DNA from: JAJAZB01 sp964244295
Lineage (GTDB): Bacteria; Bacteroidota; Bacteroidia; Cytophagales; Spirosomataceae
Assembly (NCBI GenBank): GCA_964244295.1
Contig: CAXTIG010000020.1
Location: forward strand, 44,280-108,279
Length of the DNA stretch: 64,000 nucleotides
Reading direction: 5' to 3'
Every line of letters starts with the position of its first letter. The stretch's first letter is position 1. A program made the position numbers and the translations under genes. The notes below the pieces were generated by a model. That model had not been told where the DNA came from and ran no database searches. It saw only the letters and a list, made by a program, of their open reading frames with translations. Shown piece by piece: positions 9,615-17,297 of this stretch.

Positions 9615-9730
9615 GACAAAACGGGATAGCGGTTTAAAAAAATCCGGGCAATCGACACCCAGGCCGCCTGGTGTCAAGCGCTTGGGTGAAGGCAAGAAAA
9701 ACTTTGAAGGGGATAGATTCGCGCCGGGGG

Positions 9731-9870
9731 AATTGGGTAAATGGGTAATTGGGTAAGTAGTGAGCAGGTCAATGGATGACCAGACAAAATCGTGACCGCC
9801 GAATCAGTACCAGAAAAAACCAATTACCCATTTACCCAATCACCCATTTACCAATCACCCAATTACCCAT
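9731..9870. repeat. AATTGGGTAA/TTACCCAATT low-complexity inverted repeat
   Basis: The left arm (9731-9753) carries AATTGGGTAAATGGGTAATT. The right side (from about 9820) carries several copies of the complementary word ATTTACCCAATCACCC. The block fills most of the gap between susD and the beta-helix gene and ends just before the susD stop. Relatives occur at 19691-19790 and 46956-47045, and inside ispD at 21325-21357. Confidence 0.8.
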
Positions 9871-9874
9871 TTCC

Positions 9875-11305
9875 TCAATACCCCGGATTCTGCGTCAGCG
9901 CGGGGTTCACGTCGATCTCCTGCAAGGGGATCGGGTAGAGCAGGTGCTTGGTTTCGGTGGCGATGCCCTGCTTTTTCAGCACGTCGAGGTAGCGACCGGT
10001 ACGCAGCAAATCCCAGCGGCGGTGCCCTTCGAAGCACAACTCCCAACTGCGTTCCTGCAACACGGCCTCCCGAAACTGAGCCTGGGTCAGGGTTTTCAAA
10101 TCCTGGGGTTCGGCGGTGGCGATGCCTTTTCTGGCCCGCGCCCGAACCTGGTTGATGGCCGCGTAGACTTCCGCCGTTGGGCCACCCACTTCGTTGAGGG
10201 CCTCGGCGTACATCAGCAGCACGTCGGCGTAGCGAAGCACCAGAAAATTATTACGCGCCGAGGCGGCCCCGCAGGCCAGCGGATCCCAGTACTTGTCCAG
10301 GTGCGGCCCCGTTCGGGAAGCGACTACCGTGCCGTTCGCGATTTTCTTTTCGGTAATCACCGTCACCTCCTTGCGGTAGTCGCCTTTGAGGTACGAGTCG
10401 GCAAGCGTGGGCGTTACCTGGTAACTGCCCCCGATCAGGTTGATGGGGTAGCTGAAAAAGATGGCAAAATTCACGGCCATGTCGCTGCCGTAGCGGGGCA
10501 GCGTGCAACTGTACTGAACCGAGAAAATGTGCTCCGGCCCGTTCTCCTTCTCCGGCGTAAATACCTCCCGGTAATCGGCCACCAGGCTGTAGGTTTTCGA
10601 GTCGATGACTTCTTTCGATTTAGCCACCGCATTGGCCCAGTCCTTCCGCGTGAGGTACACTTTTGCCAGCATTGATTTGGCCACCCCGGCCGTGGCCCGG
10701 CCTACTTCACCAACGGTCGTAAACCGAACCGGGAGTACTTTTTCGGCCTCCAGTAAATCCTGGAGGAGTTGCTGATACACTTGTTCGGCGGGGCTGCGGG
10801 CAAGCGCGACGTTGACGACGTCACTGGCCGGAACCGTCACCAGGGGCACGTCGCCGAAGGCCCGCACCAGGTTGAAGTACGCGATGGCCCTCAGAAATTT
10901 GGCCTCGCCCACAATCTGGTCGCGCAGTTTGGCATCCATCGGGATGGTCGGAACGTTTGCAATCACCCGGTTGGCCCGGTCGATGAGGAGGTAGCTGTTG
11001 GTGTAAAACCCATCGAAAACCCCCGTGCCGCTGTTGTAGAGGTTTTTGTCAATCTCGGTTCCTCCGGCGTTGTCCCCCCGGACTTCGCCTTCGTCGCCGT
11101 TGAGGTCGGCCAGGTTGATCATGCTCATGCCGTACACGCCCTTCAGGCGGTCGTACACGGCATTCACCGCCGAGGTCGCATCCGCAGCGGTGCGGAATGA
11201 GTTGGATTCCTCAAAAAAACTAAAGGGTACTTCTTCGAGGTTTTTCTCACAGGCTGCCAAAAAAAGCAGGCTCAGCGTAAACGGGAGAATCGTTTTCAGT
11301 TTCAT
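9875..11305 (-). CDS. SusD/RagB-family outer-membrane lipoprotein
   Basis: This 476-residue surface glycan-binding lipoprotein works with the SusC channel just upstream. A short signal peptide ends at a lipobox (LLFLAACEKN). The body carries family blocks such as LRDQIVGEAKFLRAIAYFNL and the C-terminal sequence VLQERSWELCFEGHRRWDLL that marks SusD proteins. The length is typical. The start is 21 bases after the susC stop, so the two are almost certainly co-transcribed and co-translated. The ligand is unknown; CBM3 domains in the next gene hint at a plant-type polysaccharide. Confidence 0.96.
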   Translation of the reverse strand: MKLKTILPFTLSLLFLAACEKNLEEVPFSFFEESNSFRTAADATSAVNAVYDRLKGVYGMSMINLADLNGDEGEVRGDNAGGTEIDKNLYNSGTGVFDGFYTNSYLLIDRANRVIANVPTIPMDAKLRDQIVGEAKFLRAIAYFNLVRAFGDVPLVTVPASDVVNVALARSPAEQVYQQLLQDLLEAEKVLPVRFTTVGEVGRATAGVAKSMLAKVYLTRKDWANAVAKSKEVIDSKTYSLVADYREVFTPEKENGPEHIFSVQYSCTLPRYGSDMAVNFAIFFSYPINLIGGSYQVTPTLADSYLKGDYRKEVTVITEKKIANGTVVASRTGPHLDKYWDPLACGAASARNNFLVLRYADVLLMYAEALNEVGGPTAEVYAAINQVRARARKGIATAEPQDLKTLTQAQFREAVLQERSWELCFEGHRRWDLLRTGRYLDVLKKQGIATETKHLLYPIPLQEIDVNPALTQNPGY

Positions 11306-11326
11306 CGGTGTGTTCGGTAAAGAGGT

Positions 11327-14300
11327 TCAGAAAGACAGCGAGGCTCCGACGGTAATTGTGCGGGCGGCGGGGTAGGCGTACACGTCGACGCCGTAGCTGG
11401 TGTTGCTGTTGAAGTCCGAGTTGACTTCGGGGTCGTAGCCCCGGTACTGGCTGATGGTGAGCAGGTTTTGGCCGCTCACGTACACCCTCGCTCGTTTGAT
11501 GAATTTGGAATTCAAGGGCAGCCGGTAGCCCAGCGAAACGTTTTTAACCCGCAGAAACGAGCCGTCTTCGACGAAAAACGAATTGGTGTTCGTCCAGCGC
11601 CACTGCCGGACGGAGGGTAGCGTGTTCGAGGGTTTGTCGGCGCGCCAGGCTCCTTCCACCACCGTGCGAAGCTGGTTGGCACTGGGGTCGGAGCCTTCCA
11701 TGGCAAAACGGGTGTAATTGTAAATCTGATTCCCCTGCACGCCCTGGAGGAATACGGAGAGGTCGAAGCCTTTGTACGCGAAGGTGTTGGTCAGGCCGAA
11801 AATGGCTTTCGGCAGGCCACTGCCCAGGATGGCGCGGTCGGAGGCTTCGTTGAAGATGCCGTCGCCGTTTACGTCCTTGAATCGCAGCGCCCCCGGCAGG
11901 TCACCGGCCCGGGCAATGGCGCCGGCGGCTTTGATTTCGTCCGTCGTTTGCCAAATGCCGTCGGTGACGTTTCCGTAAAACGAGCCGATGGATTCGCCCA
12001 CGCGCACGACCGAATTGCCCGTGCCGAAGGTCGAACTGACGATAAACTGGTCGGCCTCGTTCAGCTTCAGCACCTTGTTGCGGTTAAAGGAAACGTTGCC
12101 ACTGGTTCGCCAGGAAAAAGCGCCCTCGGTGTTGACGGTGGTGATTCCCAACTCAAACCCCCGGTTCTCCAGGCTGCCCACGTTGCGGGTTACGCTGGTG
12201 AAGCCCGTCGTGGCGGGTAGTTCCACGCCGAGCAGCAAGTCGGTGGTGGTTTTGATGTAGTAATCGGCGGTCAGTTGAATTCGGTTTTTGAGCAGGGCAA
12301 CATCAATTCCCCCGTCGAACTGCGCCGTTTTTTCCCAGCGCAAATCGGGGTTGGCAATCCGGGAGGCCTGCGTGAGCAGCACCTCCTGGTCGCCGAAAAC
12401 GGTGCGTGAGGTGCCGTACTGCGAAAGCGAGGAGTACAGGCCGATTCCGTCGTTGCCCGTGATGCCGTAACTCACCCGCAGTTTCAAATCGCTGACGACT
12501 TCACTGGTTTTCAGGAAGGCTTCGTCGGAAACCCGCCAGGCCAGCGCCCCGGAGGGAAAAAAGCCGTATTTGTTGTTGGCCCCGAAGCGTGAAGACCCAT
12601 CCAAACGGGCCGTGACGGTAAACAGGTACCGGTCTTTGAACCGGTAATTGATCCGCCCCAGGTACGAGTTGAGTCCCCATTCCTGCACGGAACCCGTGGG
12701 AGGCAGGGGCTTGTTGGCAAGCCCAATGTTGTTGGAACCCAGCGTGTAGTTCGGGAAATCCTGGGCCTCGGCGTAGGTGCGTTCCTCCCGGTTGCTCTGA
12801 AACGTCACCCCGCCCACCACGTCGAAGGCGTGGTTTTGCAGCGTTCGGGTGTAGGTCACGGTGTTTTCGTTGAGCAGGTTGAGGTTGCCCGAGGTCCCGT
12901 TGCTGCCGTACCCGTTGACGGTGTTGGCGATGAGCGTCTGCGGGGTGTAGAAAATATTCTTCCGGGTGCTCAACAGGTCGGCCCCCACGCTGATTCGGGC
13001 GGTCAGGCCCGGTGCGAGGCTGAGGTCGGCGAAGACGTTGCCCAGAATCCGGTCGCTGATGAGCAGGTTGGTCGTCGTCCGGGCCACCGCCACCGGATTC
13101 GGATAGGGGTTGAAACCCGAACCCGGCCCGACGTTCAGCAACTGCCAGTTCCCGGTGGCGTCGTACACCGGACTGGCGGGCGATACGGTCAGGGCAGCGC
13201 CAATGACGCTGTTCGTACCCAGTTCGTTGACGCTGTTGTTGTCGCTGCGGGAAATGGTGAAGCTGGTGCCAATCTTCAGCCGCTTGCTCACGTTCGCGTC
13301 GAGGTTGATTCGGGCCGTGTAGCGTTTGAAATTGGTCGTCATCACGATGCCGTCCTGGTTGAAGTAGTTCCCACTCACCAGGTAGCGGAGTTTGTCGGTT
13401 CCTCCCGAAAAAGACAGTTGGTAATTCTGCATCGGGGCCACGCGGTAAATTTCTTTCTGCCAATTGGTTCCGACGCCGTACTCCGCCGGTTTTTTGGGGT
13501 ATGCCCCCGTTGCGTTGCCGTACCGGTCGGCAAAACCCAGGTTCCGAAGCTGCTCGTTTTTCAGGGCCGTGTGCTCTTCAGCGGTGGCGAGGTCCAGCAG
13601 TTTTGTGATTTCCTGAACGCCGTAGTACGCCTCGAAATCCACGCTCGATTGCCCCTCCTTGCCCCGGCGGGTCGTGACCAACACGACGCCATTGGCCCCC
13701 CGCGAACCGTAGATGGCCGTGGCCGACGCATCTTTCAGAATTTCAATCGATTCGATGTCATTCGGATTGATGGAAGCCAGCACGTTGGGATACGACGCGG
13801 AGTTGTTGGCCCCGGTGGCCGGGGCCGGATTCGTGACCGGGAAGCCGTCGATGACGTACAGCGGGTCGTTGGAGGCCGAAATCGAATTGCCCCCCCGAAC
13901 CCGAATGCTGACGCCGCCGCCGGGCGCGTTCGACGACTGCGTCACCTGCACGCCCGCCACCCGGCCCTGCAAGGCCTGATTGAACGAAGAAATGGGCTGG
14001 GCTTTGAGGTCACTGGAACTGATGGACGACACCGAACCGGTCAGATCCCGCTTTTTCACCGCGCCGTAGCCAATCACCACCACTTCACCCAGGCTTTGCG
14101 TATCCGTTTTCAGGCTGACGTTCAGCGTGCTCTGATTCCCCACGGCCAGTTCCTGGGCCACGTACCCGACCGAAGAAATCACGAGCGTACCCGTACCGTC
14201 GGGCAAATTGAGCGAAAAACGGCCCTCCGCGTTGGTGGTCGTGCCCACGTTGTCACTGCCCCGGAGGCGCACCGTCGCGCCGGGGATGGCCGCGCCCGCC

Positions 14301-14755
14301 TCGTCGGTGACCCGGCCCGTGACCGGGAAAACGGGTACCGCTGCTTCGGCGTTGGGGACGGACTGGGGTTCCGACGTGGCCTCGGGCGTGGCCGGGTTGC
14401 GGGTGAGAATGATTTGATTCCCAACGACCTGATAACCCAAATTCAAGGGGTTGAGCAGGCGACTCAATACGTCGGACAGCGGTTGGTTCAGGGCCGACAG
14501 ACTCACCCGCCGACCTGCCCCGATCAGGTTGGGACTGTACGAAAACTTCACCTGGGCGGCCCGTTCGATGCGAACCAGCACGGCGCTGACGTTTTTATCG
14601 GCGGCCTGCACGGTAATTTTGCGCTGGAGCACTTCCTGCGCCTGCCCGTCGGTGGCGAAGGAAGCGGTGGCGAAAAAGGCCGCCAGCAGGAGTTGGAGTA
14701 GGGATGCTTTCATAAGTTCCCATCCGATATCGCGGGGCGATACACGTTTTTTCAT
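11327..14755 (-). CDS. SusC/RagA-family TonB-dependent receptor with an STN domain
   Basis: This 1142-residue outer-membrane import channel has, after the signal sequence, an STN domain (about residues 43-115; KITVQAADKNVSAVLVRIE, then NLGYQVVGNQIILT). A carboxypeptidase-regulatory-like domain follows (about 143-222; VTGRVTDEAGAAIPGATVRL). The plug comes next (GYGAVKKRDLTGSVSSI, PGGGVSIRVRGGNSI, DPLYVIDGFPV), then the barrel, ending in TITVGASLSF. The STN domain marks a transducing receptor that contacts a FecR protein in the periplasm. FecR2 and sigma factor 2 lie immediately upstream and are the natural partners. The ATG at 14755 keeps a 30-40 residue N-terminal leader. Substrate specificity cannot be read directly. 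Confidence 0.97.
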   Translation of the reverse strand: MKKRVSPRDIGWELMKASLLQLLLAAFFATASFATDGQAQEVLQRKITVQAADKNVSAVLVRIERAAQVKFSYSPNLIGAGRRVSLSALNQPLSDVLSRLLNPLNLGYQVVGNQIILTRNPATPEATSEPQSVPNAEAAVPVFPVTGRVTDEAGAAIPGATVRLRGSDNVGTTTNAEGRFSLNLPDGTGTLVISSVGYVAQELAVGNQSTLNVSLKTDTQSLGEVVVIGYGAVKKRDLTGSVSSISSSDLKAQPISSFNQALQGRVAGVQVTQSSNAPGGGVSIRVRGGNSISASNDPLYVIDGFPVTNPAPATGANNSASYPNVLASINPNDIESIEILKDASATAIYGSRGANGVVLVTTRRGKEGQSSVDFEAYYGVQEITKLLDLATAEEHTALKNEQLRNLGFADRYGNATGAYPKKPAEYGVGTNWQKEIYRVAPMQNYQLSFSGGTDKLRYLVSGNYFNQDGIVMTTNFKRYTARINLDANVSKRLKIGTSFTISRSDNNSVNELGTNSVIGAALTVSPASPVYDATGNWQLLNVGPGSGFNPYPNPVAVARTTTNLLISDRILGNVFADLSLAPGLTARISVGADLLSTRKNIFYTPQTLIANTVNGYGSNGTSGNLNLLNENTVTYTRTLQNHAFDVVGGVTFQSNREERTYAEAQDFPNYTLGSNNIGLANKPLPPTGSVQEWGLNSYLGRINYRFKDRYLFTVTARLDGSSRFGANNKYGFFPSGALAWRVSDEAFLKTSEVVSDLKLRVSYGITGNDGIGLYSSLSQYGTSRTVFGDQEVLLTQASRIANPDLRWEKTAQFDGGIDVALLKNRIQLTADYYIKTTTDLLLGVELPATTGFTSVTRNVGSLENRGFELGITTVNTEGAFSWRTSGNVSFNRNKVLKLNEADQFIVSSTFGTGNSVVRVGESIGSFYGNVTDGIWQTTDEIKAAGAIARAGDLPGALRFKDVNGDGIFNEASDRAILGSGLPKAIFGLTNTFAYKGFDLSVFLQGVQGNQIYNYTRFAMEGSDPSANQLRTVVEGAWRADKPSNTLPSVRQWRWTNTNSFFVEDGSFLRVKNVSLGYRLPLNSKFIKRARVYVSGQNLLTISQYRGYDPEVNSDFNSNTSYGVDVYAYPAARTITVGASLSF

Positions 14756-14853
14756 AGTTTTGAACCGGTTTTACGATTTGAAAAAATTGGCAAAAACCTC
14801 CCCGGCATCCCGATTTTCGGGATGGGTCACGTCGCAAGTGGGTGGGGATTTTC

Positions 14854-14886
14854 TGAAGTCAGCGATGGTGGTACATCGCTGACTTC
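14854..14886 (+). terminator. Hairpin plus T-tract between susC and fecR2
   Basis: A perfect 13-base stem GAAGTCAGCGATG (14854-14866) pairs with 14874-14886 and is followed by a run of T on the plus strand. It has the form of an intrinsic terminator for plus-strand transcription, although neighbouring genes are on the minus strand. It may block antisense transcription into fecR2 or reduce read-through toward susC. Confidence 0.6.
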
Positions 14887-14952
14887 TTTTTTTTTGGGGA
14901 AGGCGGGGTTAGGGGTGCATAGGTGATAGAGGTTTTTGATGAAATTGAATAC

Positions 14953-15027
14953 GTAGGGGCGGTGCTTGCCTCCGCCCTAACTTGTTGACTAACCGGCGAA
15001 AAGGGCGGAGGCAAGCACCGCCCCTAC
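14953..15027. repeat. Perfect 26-bp inverted repeat abutting the fecR2 stop
   Basis: GTAGGGGCGGTGCTTGCCTC and six more bases (14953-14978) pair without mismatch to 15002-15027 around a 23-base loop. The right arm ends on the base before the fecR2 stop codon. With the neighbouring hairpin it accounts for most of the 272-base gap upstream of susC. It may partly terminate the sigma2-fecR2 transcript. Confidence 0.85.
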
Positions 15028-16146
15028 TTATTTTCCACAGCCCTTCCCCGACACCACCACCTGGGCATCAAGCACTTCGTAGCGGGCCTCGATGGACTGG
15101 CAGATGATGGTCAGTTTCTCAAACAGCGGCTCGTCGCTCAGGTCGGCGGTGAGTTGGCAGGCGGCGAGGCTTTCTTCGTCAAACACCACGTCGATGCCGT
15201 AGGCTTGCTCGAGCGCAGCGAACACCTCGCTCACGGGGGCGGCGTTGAACACGAACCGGGCCACCGGGGCCGATTTCAGCACGGCGGGTTGAGTCACCAG
15301 CGATTTCGTCAGCCGCACCTCGGCGCGGGCAAAAACGACCTGCTGGTTGGGCGTCAGCACGATACCGGTCAACTCACGGGAGGTGGCTTTTTCGGTTAAA
15401 TCCGGGTCCGACTGGGTGAAGACCGACACCTTGCCCGTCCGCACCTGCACGACTACGTCGCGGTCGTTGGGGTAGGCTTTCACGTTGAAACTCGTACCCA
15501 ACACCTTCGTGGTCAGTTCGTTGGCGTACACGAAAAAGGGTTGCTGCGGGTTTTTAGCCACTTCAAAAAACGCCTCGCCGGTCAGGTACACGTCGCGTTT
15601 TTGGGCGGGAAAGGTTTTAGGATAACTCAACCGACTCCCCTTTCGCAAAATCACCGAACTGCCATCGGGCAGGGTGACAGTGAGCGGGCCTTCGCCGGCA
15701 TTTACTTTTTCCACGAGCGAAACCTCGGCTTGGGCCACGAGGCGCGGGTAAGGATCGCCCGTTTCCGGCATCAACTTAGCCCGCAGTCCCCACCAGCCTA
15801 AGCCGAGTAGCAGGGCCACCGAAGCCGCCGCTGCCGTCCAAGCCCAGAGCCACCGGACGGGCGTGGGAACGGATTTAACCTCCTCCGGTTCGGTCCCGAG
15901 CCGCTGCCGGATGGCTTGCCAGATCGCCTCCTGCTCTTCGGGCTGCGTTTCCTGGGCCACCGGAGCGGTGGCCAGCGCCAGTTGCCGAACCACTTCGGCG
16001 GCCTGCCGGATGGGCTCGGTTTGCTCCGGGTAATCGCGCAGGAAGGCCGCCCAGAAGGCTTCCGAGGCCGCGTCGGGCTGTTGAACCCAGCGGCGAAAGG
16101 CCGAATCAGCCACGAATTCTTCCCGGCGGTAGTGTTGGTAGTTCAT
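15028..16146 (-). CDS. FecR-family anti-sigma factor (FecR2)
   Basis: This 372-residue single-pass membrane protein has a cytoplasmic N-terminus, one membrane helix at about residues 105-126 (WTAAAASVALLLGLGWWGL), a periplasmic FecR domain (VTLPDGSSVILRKGSRLSYP, LTGEAFFEVAKNPQQPFFVY, VLGTSFNVKAYP) and a DUF4974-type C-terminal domain. I chose the ATG at 16146 over the TTG three codons earlier. The gene lies between sigma factor 2 and the STN-bearing SusC, the arrangement expected for receptor-to-FecR-to-sigma signalling. It shares overall architecture with FecR1 but is clearly diverged, so the two pairs probably serve different receptors. Confidence 0.94.
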   Translation of the reverse strand: MNYQHYRREEFVADSAFRRWVQQPDAASEAFWAAFLRDYPEQTEPIRQAAEVVRQLALATAPVAQETQPEEQEAIWQAIRQRLGTEPEEVKSVPTPVRWLWAWTAAAASVALLLGLGWWGLRAKLMPETGDPYPRLVAQAEVSLVEKVNAGEGPLTVTLPDGSSVILRKGSRLSYPKTFPAQKRDVYLTGEAFFEVAKNPQQPFFVYANELTTKVLGTSFNVKAYPNDRDVVVQVRTGKVSVFTQSDPDLTEKATSRELTGIVLTPNQQVVFARAEVRLTKSLVTQPAVLKSAPVARFVFNAAPVSEVFAALEQAYGIDVVFDEESLAACQLTADLSDEPLFEKLTIICQSIEARYEVLDAQVVVSGKGCGK

Positions 16147-16260
16147 CCGAAACAAAGACTTTCTACCCCCAATAGAGTGGGGTGGGTGGTTTCAACTCTG
16201 TTTTTTTGGGAAATTTTTTTGGCCGGTTCTAACCTTGCGAACATAACCGTTAAAAACAGT

Positions 16261-16419
16261 TGTCATCCTGAGCTTGCGAAACGGTCCGCCGCTGCGGGAC
16301 CTTTCGCCTCTAACCCCGGAGCCAGTCAGAAGGCTACCAGTGGGTCCCGGTAAATTAGTCTGGACGTTAGAGTTGAAAGGTCCCGCAGCGGCGGACCGTT
16401 TCGCAAGCTCAGGATGACA
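16261..16419. repeat. Perfect 45-bp inverted repeat (GGTCCGCCGCTGCGGGACC family)
   Basis: Arms 16261-16305 and 16375-16419 pair at all 45 positions around a 69-base loop. The arms start TGTCATCCTGAGCTTGCGAA and contain CGGTCCGCCGCTGCGGGACC. A related tandem pair of TAACCGCAGCGGCGG units follows at about 16520-16580. Together they fill most of the 463-base gap between sigma factor 2 and fecR2. No open reading frame there looks genuine. Confidence 0.88.
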
Positions 16420-16609
16420 GCCGGGTGTTACTGTCGGGAAACTAAGGGCCAGGTGCTTAATAAGTAGTTAACAGTTAATGGTTATTTTTTTCTTGTAAAC
16501 CGCTGGTTATCAAAAATTTAATAACCGCAGCGGCGGGCCGCTAATAACCAGTAACCGCAGCGGCGGACCGTTGATAACCTAAACTATTTTCTCTGAAGTA
16601 CTTACATCC

Positions 16610-17230
16610 CTATCGCTTCAGGCAACCCAGCAGTTCAACCATTAATCCCACCGCCACCATCATTCCCCCAAACCCCTCCCGCAGCGCCGCCAGGGCGCGG
16701 TTGAGGTGGTTGTGGACGGACTGCCGGTTGATGCCCATCAACTCCGCGATTTCTTCGTTGGAGAAATCGTGGAAGAAAGCCAGCGTGAGCGCCTCGCGCT
16801 GCCGGGCGGGTAAGTCGGCGATGGCTCGTCGGAGGCGAGTAGCCTGATCGATATCCGTTTCCTGGTCGATCAGGGCCGTTTCAAAAGGAAGACTGAGTAA
16901 TTCCGAGTCCTCAACATCGAGGGATTCGGCCCGGAAAAAGGGATCCGTTTTTTGCAAACCAGACAGGCGGTTGCGCAGCACCCGGAAAAGGTAAAACTTG
17001 ATGGTGTCGAGGTCGCGGAGGGTGGAACGGCGCTGGTGAATTTCCACGAACACGTCCTGCACGGCGTCGCGAACCCGGTCGTGGTCGGGGCAGAGGCGCT
17101 TGCCGTAGCTGAGCAAGGCCGCCGAGTAAGTAAGGTAAATTTGCTCGAATGCCGCCGCATCGCCCTGCCGGAAGGCGTTCCAGAGGGCCGCCTCATCGCG
17201 GAAAAGGGAATTGAGTAGAATCCGATCCAT
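16610..17230 (-). CDS. ECF RNA polymerase sigma factor (sigma 2)
   Basis: This is a 206-residue sigma-70 factor of the extracytoplasmic-function type. Region 2 is at about residues 25-95 (QIYLTYSAALLSYGKRL, RDAVQDVFVEIHQRR). Region 4 is at about 130-185 (DLPARQREALTLAFFHDFS, then helix-turn-helix INRQSVHNHLNRALAALRE). As in sigma 1 the protein ends in a hydrophobic stretch (MMVAVGLMVELLG). It starts with ATG. It heads the block that continues with fecR2, susC and susD and most likely transcribes from a promoter ahead of susC when the cognate glycan is bound. Confidence 0.92.
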   Translation of the reverse strand: MDRILLNSLFRDEAALWNAFRQGDAAAFEQIYLTYSAALLSYGKRLCPDHDRVRDAVQDVFVEIHQRRSTLRDLDTIKFYLFRVLRNRLSGLQKTDPFFRAESLDVEDSELLSLPFETALIDQETDIDQATRLRRAIADLPARQREALTLAFFHDFSNEEIAELMGINRQSVHNHLNRALAALREGFGGMMVAVGLMVELLGCLKR

Positions 17231-17297
17231 CCGGCAAATACCCGTGTTGCGGGAAGTAAATGTAGGATTTTACCGGAAGAAAATTGAAGCACTCGTT

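Noticed and set aside
9731..9870. Possible CRISPR array in the ATTGGGTAA repeats
   Set aside because: Units are short, irregular and inverted, without unique spacers of constant length and without cas genes.
12830..14701. Long plus-strand reading frame (623 codons) over susC
   Set aside because: It lies fully opposite a strongly supported SusC gene, is very rich in Arg/Gly/Val and shows no domain; high GC creates such mirror frames throughout the window.
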